DNA of 64,000 nucleotides from Tritrichomonas musculus (Eukaryota > Parabasalia > Tritrichomonadida > Tritrichomonadidae). Positions 16,642-26,508 of this stretch are shown piece after piece. The stretch's first letter is position 1; each line of letters opens with the position of its first letter. Made by a program: the position numbers and the translations under genes. Where the stretch lies: assembly GCA_039105265.1 (NCBI GenBank), contig JAPFFF010000002.1, forward strand, positions 2,480,001-2,544,000, given 5' to 3'. The notes below the pieces were generated by a model. The model was not told the DNA's origin. It saw only the letters and a program-made list of their open reading frames with translations, and searched no databases.

Positions 16642-18036
16642 ATGAGACTCTCCGAAGCTACTCCCGAAAAATTACAAGAACTATTTGAATTGATAATAAA
16701 CGAGAAACTACAACACGACTTTTCATACTATTGGAACTCACAAGAAGAATTCTATTATGACATCCGAGAATGTGCTAAGTATGAAGGGTATGATGGAGAT
16801 TTAGACAACTATGATGCTATGTACTGGTATTTTAAAGGCAAGAACAATAAGCAAAGCTTAGTTGACAGAGTCAATACCCCCGCCCAATCTCCCCAAAAAG
16901 CTGAAGAACCTCCCAAAGAACAACTCAAACAAGCTGAACAACCTCTCAAAACGGACAACAATTCCCAGCAACAAATCGTCGACGAAATAATGGAAAAATT
17001 AGAATACTCCCCAAGAAGATGGCAAATCGACTTTGAGAGATTAGATAAGGACGGCAGACTCTTATTGCTTCCCAAATTGAAGGAATTCTTTGAAGAATAT
17101 ATAGATTCTTTACCCATTATCACCAAATACAAACTCGCTTTCAAAATCAAAAATCAATGGCATTCCTATCAATTGACGCCTGAAATAATCAACAAATTAA
17201 TGGAAAATCTAACAGAAAAACACTTCATCTTCGATATAGAGAATGTTGTACCAGAATATTTTTATGAGAATGGAGCCGAAAAAATACCCGAATGGAGCCT
17301 CTTTGAAGCAGTTCGCTTTAGTGAATTTCAGAATATTAAGGCAAAAAATGACGTTGGAGGAAGTTTCTTTCAATATTTGGTACGTGAAAACTGTCCATCA
17401 AATGTCTCAAAATATCTCGAAAAACTACAGATTTTCACATCTCTCGTAGACAAAAAAGGCAAACAGAGAAAGGAATTGGACGATTGCTGTTTCATCTATG
17501 CGCTTCAACAAACAGGATGCTATGACGATGATATACTAAACAAAATGCGCCTAAGAATTAATTCAAGATATCTCTCCCAAAAAGCTCTAAACGAACTATG
17601 TACTGAGTTCAATATTCACGTCAAATTATCGTTTATCAACGAAGATGCCAATGGAAAAAATAAGAAACGTTCTGTCAGGTCCAAAAAGAATGATACAAAT
17701 AAACATTATTTAGGTATAGAAAATGCTGAACCAAATAGAACTCATACAATGAACGTCTTCAATAAGCACTATTTCCTTGAGGAGAAAACACCTTTCAGCA
17801 CGTACTATATCAATCACCTCAATCAATGCACAGAAGACAAATTCAATAAAGAGTACAACGTTGACCACTGGCGCCCCGCGAGATGCTTCATGACATCATC
17901 AGACCTCGTTCGAACTTTAATGAAAAACAACTTCTTCGTCCCAATCACATTCGGTCAATATAAGGTCCTCAATACAATTTTCCACAAAGAAGTAATCGAC
18001 GATATTGACCTTATCGACCTCGAATATAACGAATAA
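16642..18036 (+). CDS. polB: Maverick DNA polymerase B, N-terminal region
   Basis: A 464-codon frame forming the N-terminal extension of the protein-primed DNA polymerase of element A. The first 55 residues are helical, followed by a Pro/Gln/Glu-rich linker (70-110). Residues 270-400 show DDCCFIYAL and later HYFLEE, which loosely recalls the Cys...His arrangement of papain/OTU-like domains attached to some Maverick polymerases; this is not firm. The start is the ATG just inside the left terminal repeat, with an initiator-like motif in front. The gene looks broken (about one break). Confidence 0.75.
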   Translation: MRLSEATPEKLQELFELIINEKLQHDFSYYWNSQEEFYYDIRECAKYEGYDGDLDNYDAMYWYFKGKNNKQSLVDRVNTPAQSPQKAEEPPKEQLKQAEQPLKTDNNSQQQIVDEIMEKLEYSPRRWQIDFERLDKDGRLLLLPKLKEFFEEYIDSLPIITKYKLAFKIKNQWHSYQLTPEIINKLMENLTEKHFIFDIENVVPEYFYENGAEKIPEWSLFEAVRFSEFQNIKAKNDVGGSFFQYLVRENCPSNVSKYLEKLQIFTSLVDKKGKQRKELDDCCFIYALQQTGCYDDDILNKMRLRINSRYLSQKALNELCTEFNIHVKLSFINEDANGKNKKRSVRSKKNDTNKHYLGIENAEPNRTHTMNVFNKHYFLEEKTPFSTYYINHLNQCTEDKFNKEYNVDHWRPARCFMTSSDLVRTLMKNNFFVPITFGQYKVLNTIFHKEVIDDIDLIDLEYNE

Positions 18037-18282
18037 CAATGCACGAAACTAATAAAATTTGACAAAAAGAAACTCTCAGAAAATGACAACAAAACATATT
18101 GGTATGCCGATTTTGAAGCAGATACATCAACAGAAATTCACAAACCTTTCCTCTGCGTCTTACAGAATAGAACAGGCCGAATCAATAAAACTTTCCGAGG
18201 AGAAGACTGTAATAAACAATTACTAGATTATTTACCAGATGATGCAGTCGTTTATTTCCACAATTTAGCGTATGATATCAGA

Positions 18283-20109
18283 ATGCTGGCTTCTTTCGGA
18301 CTCGCCAAATCCATCATCAAAGGTACAAAAACAATGAAGGCGGATATAAAATATATCAACAAAACCATCCATCTCAAAGACTCTTTACCAATTCTTTCCT
18401 GCAAATTATCTCAATTACCCTCAATGTTTGACATTCCTGACATACAAAAAGAGATATTTCCATACAAATATTACACTCTTAATCGCCTCCAAACTAACTG
18501 TGGCACAATTAACGAAGCAGGAGAAAATGAAGACAAAATATGGACAGATGAAGACTACAATTTATTCATAGCCAATATCGATAAAATATCTGGCTGCCGA
18601 ATAGACGAAAACCATTTTGACATGTGGAAATATGCAGAATTTTACTGCCAGCAAGACGTTAATATCCTCAGAATCGGATTCAATAAACTGCGTGAAGGAT
18701 TCATCAAAGACTTCAAAGTCGACCCATTTAATTTCATCAGCATATCGTCTCTCGCAAACGAAGTCTTCAATCAAAGAGTCTATTATCCCAACCAAAATCT
18801 CTATAAATTAGGCGGTCATGTGAGATATTTTTGCTCAAAGGCGATATATGGAGGTAGATGCATGACGGCATATAACAAGAAATGGCATGTCAAGAAGAAC
18901 CTTTGCGATTTTGATGCAGTATCATTATATCCTTCCGCAATGAGTAGATTATACACAGTTGAAGGACGTCCAAAGGTAATACAGAATGACCAACTCAACT
19001 ATAATTTCCTCTCCCAACAGTCCGCATACATCGTCGAAATCGAAATAACAAAAATCAACAAACATTATGCATTTCCGTTAATCGTTCAAAAAATAAATGG
19101 CCTAAACAGAAATAACGACTATTTGTCCGAAAATCAAACCCTCAAAATGGTTGTTGACAACATCACTTTGGAGGACTTTATTGAGTTTCAGCAAATAGAA
19201 TTCAATATACTGAGAGGATATTATTGGGACGGAAAGAAAGATTATCGCATTCAAGATTGTATCAGAGAAATATTCAATAAACGACTCGAATATAAGAAAC
19301 AGAATAATCCGCTTCAAAATCTCTACAAACTCATCATGAATTCCTGCTACGGCAAAACAATAGAGAGGCCAGTAGATAAAGACTACAAATATCTTCACGA
19401 AGGAGATGAACTCGATAAATATTGGGCAAAAAACTACAACAAAATTGTCGAAGATATTCAGTTAAACAACTCAAATATTCACGCAATAAATACCCTCAAA
19501 CAAATAGATAATCACTTCAATTTCTCTCTTTTAGGCATCCAAGTTCTGTCAATGTCCAAGAGAATAATGAATGAAGTTATGTGTCTTGCTTTCGATACAG
19601 GATGCCATATTTATTACCAAGATACAGACTCATTTATGATAGAATCTGCCGACTTAAAACGTCTACAAAAAGAATTCAACAATAAATATAACCGCGAACT
19701 TATCGGGAAAAATTTAGGACAATTTCACTGTGATTTCCCTTCAATCAATGGTCATGATGAGATGCCAGAATCTATTGAAGCATTCTTCTTGATGAAGAAA
19801 ATGTACGTCCATATGATTACAGATTCTACTGGAGAGATTGATTATGTAATAAGAGGCAAGGGACTCACTCAGAATTCTATCAAATATAAATTCAATGAGG
19901 AGTTTCAAGGAGATGTTATGAAGCTTTATGAAACACTCTTCAACGGAAATTCCATCACATTCGACCTAACCAAAGGACAACCTTGCTTCGAAATGAATAA
20001 AAATATGACCGTATCGACAAGAAAAAAATTCGAGAGATGTATCAAAACAGACTATGCTGAAGGAGATATTACCCAATATTTTACCAGTCAATTTTCCACC
20101 GAGGAATAA
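18283..20109 (+). CDS. polB: Maverick DNA polymerase B, catalytic region
   Basis: A 608-codon frame carrying the proofreading and polymerase domains of a protein-primed family B polymerase (DNA_pol_B_2). YCQQDV (about 120-125) is an Exo III motif. DFDAVSLYPS (about 209-218) is motif A, KLIMNSCYGK (about 348-357) motif B, and YYQDTDSFM (about 443-451) motif C with the two metal-binding Asp. Such enzymes copy linear genomes from a terminal protein, which fits the inverted terminal repeats. Its 3' end overlaps the convergent integrase gene by 29 bases. The gene looks broken (about one break, shared with the frame at 16642-18036). Confidence 0.9.
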   Translation: MLASFGLAKSIIKGTKTMKADIKYINKTIHLKDSLPILSCKLSQLPSMFDIPDIQKEIFPYKYYTLNRLQTNCGTINEAGENEDKIWTDEDYNLFIANIDKISGCRIDENHFDMWKYAEFYCQQDVNILRIGFNKLREGFIKDFKVDPFNFISISSLANEVFNQRVYYPNQNLYKLGGHVRYFCSKAIYGGRCMTAYNKKWHVKKNLCDFDAVSLYPSAMSRLYTVEGRPKVIQNDQLNYNFLSQQSAYIVEIEITKINKHYAFPLIVQKINGLNRNNDYLSENQTLKMVVDNITLEDFIEFQQIEFNILRGYYWDGKKDYRIQDCIREIFNKRLEYKKQNNPLQNLYKLIMNSCYGKTIERPVDKDYKYLHEGDELDKYWAKNYNKIVEDIQLNNSNIHAINTLKQIDNHFNFSLLGIQVLSMSKRIMNEVMCLAFDTGCHIYYQDTDSFMIESADLKRLQKEFNNKYNRELIGKNLGQFHCDFPSINGHDEMPESIEAFFLMKKMYVHMITDSTGEIDYVIRGKGLTQNSIKYKFNEEFQGDVMKLYETLFNGNSITFDLTKGQPCFEMNKNMTVSTRKKFERCIKTDYAEGDITQYFTSQFSTEE

Positions 20110-20581
20110 ATTGTCTCGTATTTTTTTGTCCCTCTATTTCATACAAACCATTCTTGAACCCAACAACTCTATACTTTCCTGGCTGTACATTGGACCTTCT
20201 CTTCATCATTCCATCCTTTTCGTTATACAATTTTACCGACATCCCTTTTGGCAAATAGAATCCTTTACTCGTCATTATGTCATAATTTTCCTTACAGATA
20301 TTCATCACAATCAACGATTCCAGTTCTTTATCTTCATGAACCATCTTTGGAGAAACACTTTTCCTGGCATATTTTGAGAGTGTTTTATGAGGTGCGTTAT
20401 TATATTGCCTCACTAATTCTTCCATTATCGATGGAGTAATTATCCCAATTCCCATATTATAAGCCATATCTCTCAGTGTCCTGATGACTCTATCTATCAG
20501 TCCCAAAGAACTGTGCATCGGGTCTGTTTTTACCTGTTTTTGCTCCTTTTTCATGAAGTCTGGATAGTTTCCCATTCTCAT
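20081..20581 (-). CDS. int: Maverick integrase, C-terminal region
   Basis: A 166-codon frame with the last helix of a retroviral-type integrase core (GLIDRVIRTLRDMAYNMGI, about 27-45), a helical segment with TLSKYARKSVSP, and a small beta-barrel at the end (PGKYRVVGFKNGLYEIEG) of the SH3/chromo-like kind that binds DNA or chromatin in this family. It is convergent with, and overlaps, the polymerase gene. The integrase gene looks broken (about one break). Confidence 0.8.
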   Translation of the reverse strand: MRMGNYPDFMKKEQKQVKTDPMHSSLGLIDRVIRTLRDMAYNMGIGIITPSIMEELVRQYNNAPHKTLSKYARKSVSPKMVHEDKELESLIVMNICKENYDIMTSKGFYLPKGMSVKLYNEKDGMMKRRSNVQPGKYRVVGFKNGLYEIEGQKNTRQFIPRWKIDW

Positions 20582-20596
20582 TCTTGGTGCAGTTTG

Positions 20597-21790
20597 TCAC
20601 TCAATTCTATGAGCTCTATAGTATTCTTGTGCCTTTCTTGAGTTAAAAGAGCCCTCACCATCAAACGTCAAGCTCTTTATTACAACACCAGATTGCAGCA
20701 ATTTATCGAGGGTTTTCAAGTAAGTATCTGCTGATTTATCTAATTTGGCGAATCTCTGATGCTTTTCTTCATCTTTCCCTTCATCACCAAACAATATCTG
20801 ATTTACCAACGCAACATATAAATATCTTGTATTGACATTTATCATGACCAAATAACATAATTTATCAACAAACATCAAATCAATAATATAGGAATTTCTT
20901 GACGAAACTTTATGGAGCTGATACATCTTCGCGTTCTTTTTCAGCGGAAAGTATGAAGTATTCTCAGCTATTTTGACCTGTCTATCGGGAAACAAACTCT
21001 TCAAAGCTCTTATTTTACTCTCTGTTTTGAACCCAATAATATTTTGCTCCTGAGGAATTTCATAGGTTGAATATGTCGTTGGCTGGAAATAAAATTTATT
21101 GACGTATCTATTGTATCTCTCCTCTTCGGACAAACTACTCTCTCCCCAATTCCTACTGACTCTATTGAATTCCTCTTTATCTAGTAGTCTCTCATGATTA
21201 TAAACAACAAAATCATTCAATTTATCCGTGAAAGTATTCCTCAAAATAGGTCTTTGAGGTCTGTCCGAGTCTCTTCTCTTTTGCCATTCCTCAGTGAAAA
21301 TATTGTATAATCTCCTGAAATCGTCTTCATTTATCGGTAATTTACCATTTTCTTTCAGCAAATCTCGTGCCTGATTTATGGTGTATCTCTTCTTGTTATT
21401 CAACTTTTCGAATAGTTTATTCTTGCATTTTTGGTATTTATTCATATAATTTTTGTGCCTCTGATACTCGATGCTATGAAGGAGTTTATCATGTATTTCA
21501 GCATAATTTATCGATATGAAATTTCTTATATTCCTATAATCGTTCTCAGTAAATATTTTGTCATAATTGTATTTGGGTTCTCTATCGCTCCATATATCAT
21601 GTTTATAATGAAAATCTTCTGTTAAAGTATTGTGAATTTTTCTGCAAATCCATTTTCTGATTGCCTCAAAGATGAAGTTAAAATCGTTGTTTCCCTCTAT
21701 CGCTTCAATATCTGCTTTATATCTTGGTTCTTCTGTTATAGAAGTTATTATTTCATCCGAGTTATTGTAAAGCAATTTAGTTATATCCAT
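20597..21790 (-). CDS. int: Maverick integrase, N-terminal and core region
   Basis: A 397-codon frame from the ATG at 21788-21790. The first 230 residues are a basic helical region. The RNase H-like catalytic core follows at about 300-397, with the first acidic strand YIIDLMFVDKLCYLVMINVN and a second acidic strand SLTFDGEGSF, in the order expected for DDE integrases, which cut and join element ends to target DNA. It diverges from the 79-codon gene at 21808 across 17 bases. Its N-terminal 150 residues are very different from the element B integrase although the neighbouring genes are almost identical. The gene looks broken (about one break). Confidence 0.85.
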   Translation of the reverse strand: MDITKLLYNNSDEIITSITEEPRYKADIEAIEGNNDFNFIFEAIRKWICRKIHNTLTEDFHYKHDIWSDREPKYNYDKIFTENDYRNIRNFISINYAEIHDKLLHSIEYQRHKNYMNKYQKCKNKLFEKLNNKKRYTINQARDLLKENGKLPINEDDFRRLYNIFTEEWQKRRDSDRPQRPILRNTFTDKLNDFVVYNHERLLDKEEFNRVSRNWGESSLSEEERYNRYVNKFYFQPTTYSTYEIPQEQNIIGFKTESKIRALKSLFPDRQVKIAENTSYFPLKKNAKMYQLHKVSSRNSYIIDLMFVDKLCYLVMINVNTRYLYVALVNQILFGDEGKDEEKHQRFAKLDKSADTYLKTLDKLLQSGVVIKSLTFDGEGSFNSRKAQEYYRAHRIE

Positions 21791-21807
21791 TTTTTATTTG
21801 GTAGAAA

Positions 21808-22047
21808 ATGTCACAAGAACAGCCCGCTCTCCTCCCTCTCAAAAATTGGCACGGTAGAAAAACTTTCGCCACACCTACTCTGAAACAACTGAAATCTCGT
21901 CTCCAATATTATCGAAGGATATTGAGCCAAACACCTCCCACGGACCCCAAAAAAATAGCAAAAAGAGAGAAGATTCAACGAAAATATGACAGAGATATGA
22001 AGGTAAGAAATCTGTTAAATAGAGCTGTTAGCAATCTTTACTCCTGA
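21808..22047 (+). CDS. small basic protein, conserved in A and B
   Basis: A 79-residue, strongly basic protein (many Lys and Arg, e.g. KKIAKREKIQRKYDRDMK at about 48-65), identical in sequence to the one at 63046-63285 in B. It is predicted helical after residue 23. It lies between integrase and the 168-codon gene, with only 21 bases to the latter. Basic charge and position suggest nucleic acid binding, perhaps a terminal-protein or core-protein role, but no family was recognised. No counterpart was found in C. Confidence 0.65.
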   Translation: MSQEQPALLPLKNWHGRKTFATPTLKQLKSRLQYYRRILSQTPPTDPKKIAKREKIQRKYDRDMKVRNLLNRAVSNLYS

Positions 22048-22068
22048 AAATTTTTTGTTATTCAAATA

Positions 22069-22575
22069 ATGTCTGGAACTCTCCGACAAGCTCGTATACT
22101 GTCATCAGAAGCAAAAAGCAAGAACAATACATCAATTTCGCAAGAACAGAATACCAATATACAAATAACTTACCCTAATGTCCCTCAACTTAACACCTCA
22201 AAAACAGTCTCTCGTTCCAATAGTTTGTCTGATTTAAAGAACTACAATCAGCTTGACTCCCTCGAGCAAAAAAATAAATTCCTTGAAATGCTCGTTTCTG
22301 TCTATGAGGACAATCCACTAAAAGTGAATTCTTATCTCGTTTGTAATACCACGTCTCTCATGAATATGATTAAACTCTTGACCGACGCAGATAAAGTCGA
22401 ATTAGTATTGAACGAAGATATCGCCTGTAATTCCTGTTGTTCTTCAGATAAATTGATATATATTTCGAAGATTCTCATAACGAAAAACAACAAGACAGAA
22501 GACATGAAATATGCCTACAATGACATCTACTCACAGTTCATCAAGTATGGCGTGAGTATGAAAATATGTTGCTGA
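22069..22575 (+). CDS. conserved Maverick protein, unknown (168 aa)
   Basis: A 168-residue protein with a disordered Ser/Asn/Gln-rich N-terminus (1-55), a helical middle (65-115), and a conserved end containing VELVLNEDIACNSCCSS and two beta strands (KLIYISKILITKNN). Relatives lie in B (62449-63024) and C (6859 locus), always next to the fibre gene and convergent with it. The Cys cluster could bind metal or form a disulfide. The A copy differs from B at its very end because of a 52-base insertion that overlaps the stop region. Function unknown. Confidence 0.65.
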   Translation: MSGTLRQARILSSEAKSKNNTSISQEQNTNIQITYPNVPQLNTSKTVSRSNSLSDLKNYNQLDSLEQKNKFLEMLVSVYEDNPLKVNSYLVCNTTSLMNMIKLLTDADKVELVLNEDIACNSCCSSDKLIYISKILITKNNKTEDMKYAYNDIYSQFIKYGVSMKICC

Positions 22576-22600
22576 AACTCACGACTGCAACAAAGTTGCC
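22549..22600. repeat. 52-bp palindrome-bearing insertion in A relative to B
   Basis: B lacks these 52 bases at the matching place. They contain cgtgagt at 22551-22557 paired with actcacg at 22577-22583, and a tight hairpin gcaac-aaa-gttgc at 22587-22599. The first half resembles the sequence that follows, so a diverged local duplication is an alternative origin. ggc flanks it on the right and begins it on the left. Confidence 0.55.
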
Positions 22601-22627
22601 GGCATAAGTCTCAAAATATGTGTTTAA

Positions 22628-25600
22628 TTAGCGCATGAAAATAGCCAATGTATGTTCGTTTATTTTTGCACTGACTGTTCCCACAATACTTTGTTGAATC
22701 TTCAAAGTCATTCCTAAATCCTCATCCAAAATCCTTCCATTATATAGAATTACATCTCCTATTTGATACAAATTGGCGTCATCGCAAGCAAAAAGAACGT
22801 CTCCGTGTGAAGCGAATTTGACGCATCCGTTTTCTGAATCTACCTCTACTATAACACCAACAAATTCCTTCCATGAACCGTCTATAATTACAGAGCAAAT
22901 ACAGTCTGTAGTGTCTTCTGCTGTCGAACTGACGAACATATTTTTTTTCGGGTCTCTACGATACACATGACCTGATAAAAATACCGGTTTTCCAATCTTA
23001 TAGTCCGATATTTCTTCACCCGCTTCTATCGGGGCATAATGAGTAATTGTAGTGTTTGTTGTTGCGTGAAGTTCATCAACATATGATTTCTGAGCAAAAT
23101 TATCATTCACATATTTCACCGAAGTAATCATATTATCATTCACAGGTCGGATGCTGATTAATGTGATAGATGCATCATATATATTGGTCAGTGTATCATC
23201 CGCGGCTCTCAATGAAACAATACGTGTAGCTACACGAATATCTATTGATTCATCCCCGGTTGATTTGTATATGAGATTTGCACCCTTTCGTCCAGAATAA
23301 GTATATTCAGCTTCTTCATATGTTGTATCATCAGCATTTCGTTTGAACTTTACGATTATATTTTTAGTTGTCAATACTCTTCTTATATATTCATCTGGGA
23401 TTACACAACCACTATCATTCTGTATACATTGAATTGTGAATCGTTCTGGACTTCCATCAACAACATTCGAGTCTTTGATAATTAGTGATTCGATTTGTGC
23501 TCTAATGAAATTATATGCTATTGGATTACTGCTATGTGATGCAATATACGATACATATACAATTTGTCCATCATTATGACGCCATATTATTCTATCAATG
23601 CGTTTGCCATCGCTATCATACCTGTCCATGCTGTCATAAGTGCTAGTAGAACCATTTGGTTTAAATATTACATCAATATGCACTATATCATCATCTTGAT
23701 TATCGCCCCAATTAACATCAAATACCAAATGAACTCCAGCATTGGATAGTTTAGGGGTAATATATGCACCGTTATATAAGTTTGCTGGATATTCAATACT
23801 TAATTCAGTACCATATAATGCAGTACTCAGTGTAGATTCATTAACCAAGTCTGTTGGAATCTCTGTTTTTAACGCATATTTTCCATCCGCTTCTTCCTTT
23901 GAAATATATCCCGATAAATCGACTGTTTTGAGCTGTTTCATATGATTATCTATCAATTTTTTAACTGCCTTTGCTGTAATCAGCTGTTTATTAGTCAGTT
24001 CTTCGCCCAACAAAATCGGTTTCTGTTCTTTTGTCATCGACATAATCCAAGCAGCTGAAGGACAATTTTCTGCATATACATCTAAATACGGAACATTTAT
24101 TCGAAAATCTTCATACTCTCCGTCTATTTTAATCTCCTCATTGTCATCAACTCCATAACAAAGATATCGGAAACATTTCTTGTCAAACGCCTCTATTTCT
24201 TCAATAAATTCCAGCGCAGTTCGAATCTCTCTTGGAGCAGCAAGAACATCAACGTCCCTAACTATCGCCTCCGCTCCTTCCGAAACCTCTTCACCAGCAA
24301 AACAAAAGCTTTTCACCTTTGATATTCCCTTTGCCGCCAACGATAAAAGCGCATTTGGACCGCCGACAAAATTTACTGTGGCACCAGCTATACACACAAC
24401 ATCTTTGATATAATCAAACCAATTTGTCTTGTTTTTCATGTCGTTTAGTTGTTTTTGGAGGTTTGAATAAAGATTTTGCAGCTCAGATATTCTATTATTT
24501 GCTATATCTACTGTATTTCCCAAAGAATTTAGAACAAAAAGATGAGACTCAATATTTTCCCCAATAACGACGCCAGAAGTCTGTATATTACAGTTTGTGT
24601 ATAAAGTACTGCATGCTTCAGGTCTTGGTACGACAGAATAATACCCACATCCTGCCAGAAACTCAAAAGTATTTCCTCCTTCTTCATACGAAACATCTGG
24701 TATCGGAAAAATTACTTCTTTGTCAGAGGGCATATAAAGTATCAGTCCATAAGGAGGATTCCCAATATCTATTCGGCTATTGTAGTGGTAAGGAATATAT
24801 TTATAACAATTTTCTGAAACAACTTTATAGCACGATTCTGACTCATAACTACTATGAGAATACCCAAATTCAGAGGTATATTCTATTCCGTTTATATTTA
24901 GACTTGCCGAAAAATTGCATGACTCTTTCTTGGTACATTTCAGTAAAATTCCCCAATATCCGTCTTTATCTTCGTATTTTGCCACTTCGCAATCGTTAAA
25001 TGTACAAAGTCCTTTCTCAACAATGACTTCAAAAGGATTTTTGTCGGTATAATTGTGTGTCCAATTCCTTAGGACGTATCGATTTGTGTCGTTTTGCTCA
25101 ATGAAAATTCCTTGATATGTATGTTTGAAGAACTCAGTTTCTCCTTTGATTGATTTGGAGCCAGGAATATTGTATGACAAATTATTGCCGACCCATTCAT
25201 TATTTTGCTTTGTGAGTTTGAAATCTGTACCAAATACCTCATCATGGAACTCAAAAGTTTGTCCATCTAGGAGCTTGTTAAATTCTTCGGTTCCGGGAAT
25301 ATAGCCCCAATCAGCATAATAATACTGTTCATTTTCTGTGGTCCCAAATGACTTCATCTCATAGAAATTCGGTAAAGGAGAAGTATAAAGTTTGAGACAA
25401 TTTTCTGCATCGACATTATTACATTTGATATTTATGAGGTTAGATTCCTTGTTTGAAATATATTGCTTCACCTTTCCTGTAAAGTTTATTCTCATGAAAC
25501 CAGAAGTAAAGAGGTCAAAGGGATTATCAAGAGATTCCTTACTCATATAAATTCGGGCGGATAATTCGTTTTCAATATAGGAAATTGCGTTATTTGAGTC

Positions 25601-26083
25601 AATTTTGGGATTCGTAAATTTGCCGTTTTTTGCGTCTATTTTTGCTTCCCCAAACGTTGAACAGTTTATTGTAAAAACATCTCCTGAATAGTCAGATGGA
25701 ATATCTATTTTGATTTCTAATATATTGTATTCGCCTGTTTCACAGGAGTCATCTGAGATGTCGTCATTTTCTGCTTTCGACAAGGAGTTTACATCAAGGG
25801 AATAGGCGTCAAGACCATCTTCATATGATAATTCATTAACTGAACCAGGAGACATTTCCATAGAGGTTATTCGTTCTTCATGATTGCTCAGAGCTTCCGC
25901 ATGATTTATTAATTGAGATTTCAGAGAGATTCCTCCCAAATTTATATCTTCTCCAACGGTCAAATCTTGTTCGATATCAGCTGTTTTGGCGCTTATTTCA
26001 TCACAATTTATTGAGGAAGGATTCTTTGAGCCACCTATAAATGCACCGTCTAAAGCGTTCTGTTTAGTCAGTATTGCTGTCAT
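22628..26083 (-). CDS. fibre (spike) protein of element A
   Basis: A protein of 1,151 residues from the ATG at 26083; a further in-frame ATG at 26110 would overlap the divergent gene by 13 bases. Order: short N-terminal part, long beta-rich region with paired Cys, the joint CSTLYTNCNIQTS (about 510), a coiled coil, a hydrophobic glycine-rich stretch (about 570-600), a helical region, the joint GYISKEEADGKYALKTEI (about 740), an A-specific beta module, and the shared C-terminal domain with TTDCICSV and FASHGD. The first 740 residues are nearly identical to B, and then the modules differ. It appears whole. A trimeric host-binding spike is inferred from the layout. No enzyme motif is seen. Confidence 0.75.
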   Translation of the reverse strand: MTAILTKQNALDGAFIGGSKNPSSINCDEISAKTADIEQDLTVGEDINLGGISLKSQLINHAEALSNHEERITSMEMSPGSVNELSYEDGLDAYSLDVNSLSKAENDDISDDSCETGEYNILEIKIDIPSDYSGDVFTINCSTFGEAKIDAKNGKFTNPKIDSNNAISYIENELSARIYMSKESLDNPFDLFTSGFMRINFTGKVKQYISNKESNLINIKCNNVDAENCLKLYTSPLPNFYEMKSFGTTENEQYYYADWGYIPGTEEFNKLLDGQTFEFHDEVFGTDFKLTKQNNEWVGNNLSYNIPGSKSIKGETEFFKHTYQGIFIEQNDTNRYVLRNWTHNYTDKNPFEVIVEKGLCTFNDCEVAKYEDKDGYWGILLKCTKKESCNFSASLNINGIEYTSEFGYSHSSYESESCYKVVSENCYKYIPYHYNSRIDIGNPPYGLILYMPSDKEVIFPIPDVSYEEGGNTFEFLAGCGYYSVVPRPEACSTLYTNCNIQTSGVVIGENIESHLFVLNSLGNTVDIANNRISELQNLYSNLQKQLNDMKNKTNWFDYIKDVVCIAGATVNFVGGPNALLSLAAKGISKVKSFCFAGEEVSEGAEAIVRDVDVLAAPREIRTALEFIEEIEAFDKKCFRYLCYGVDDNEEIKIDGEYEDFRINVPYLDVYAENCPSAAWIMSMTKEQKPILLGEELTNKQLITAKAVKKLIDNHMKQLKTVDLSGYISKEEADGKYALKTEIPTDLVNESTLSTALYGTELSIEYPANLYNGAYITPKLSNAGVHLVFDVNWGDNQDDDIVHIDVIFKPNGSTSTYDSMDRYDSDGKRIDRIIWRHNDGQIVYVSYIASHSSNPIAYNFIRAQIESLIIKDSNVVDGSPERFTIQCIQNDSGCVIPDEYIRRVLTTKNIIVKFKRNADDTTYEEAEYTYSGRKGANLIYKSTGDESIDIRVATRIVSLRAADDTLTNIYDASITLISIRPVNDNMITSVKYVNDNFAQKSYVDELHATTNTTITHYAPIEAGEEISDYKIGKPVFLSGHVYRRDPKKNMFVSSTAEDTTDCICSVIIDGSWKEFVGVIVEVDSENGCVKFASHGDVLFACDDANLYQIGDVILYNGRILDEDLGMTLKIQQSIVGTVSAKINEHTLAIFMR

Positions 26084-26097
26084 TTTATAATAAATAA

Positions 26098-26445
26098 ATG
26101 CCCAAGACATACTTCATTACCAAAAAGTACAACAATATTTTGCCCTCAGAATTCACAAATTCCTTGAATAAACGATATATTTCCTTCCAATTTTGTCGAG
26201 CCACCTGTAATGGATATCTGGACGGAGAAACAGAAATGCACGCTTCATTTATTCAAAGAGATGAGTACGAAGATTCTCTTGTCTGGTACGCTAATTTGAC
26301 TCCTCCGGACGATAATAGGAAATACGAATTTGTCGGGACAAAAAGAGAGTTTAGAATATGGTTCACAGACGCAGAAGGGAACGAAATAAAGCCTGACAAT
26401 TTCACTGTTTTCTTGAAGTTAGAGTATTGGCAAAGTCTTTACTGA
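26098..26445 (+). CDS. small beta-type virion protein
   Basis: A 115-residue beta-rich protein, nearly identical to 58289-58621 in B and homologous to the C-terminal part of 15302-15796 in C. Shared marks are DSLVWYANL--PDDNRKY and IWFTDAEGN-I-PDNFTVFLKLEY. It starts 14 bases from the fibre start on the other strand and converges on the capsid gene, ending 63 bases from it. Conservation across three elements at the same place argues for a structural virion role, perhaps linking fibre and capsid vertex. No family name can be given. Confidence 0.65.
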   Translation: MPKTYFITKKYNNILPSEFTNSLNKRYISFQFCRATCNGYLDGETEMHASFIQRDEYEDSLVWYANLTPPDDNRKYEFVGTKREFRIWFTDAEGNEIKPDNFTVFLKLEYWQSLY

Positions 26446-26508
26446 GCATGCGCAAAAAAATATTTTTTTACTGTTTTTTTATTCGTACGGACAATGTCCC
26501 TAGGTGTT

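Noticed and set aside
24595-24999. 134-codon frame antisense to the A fibre, also present in B
   Set aside because: Its conservation follows from the near-identical fibre on the other strand. It has no start signal or protein-like pattern.
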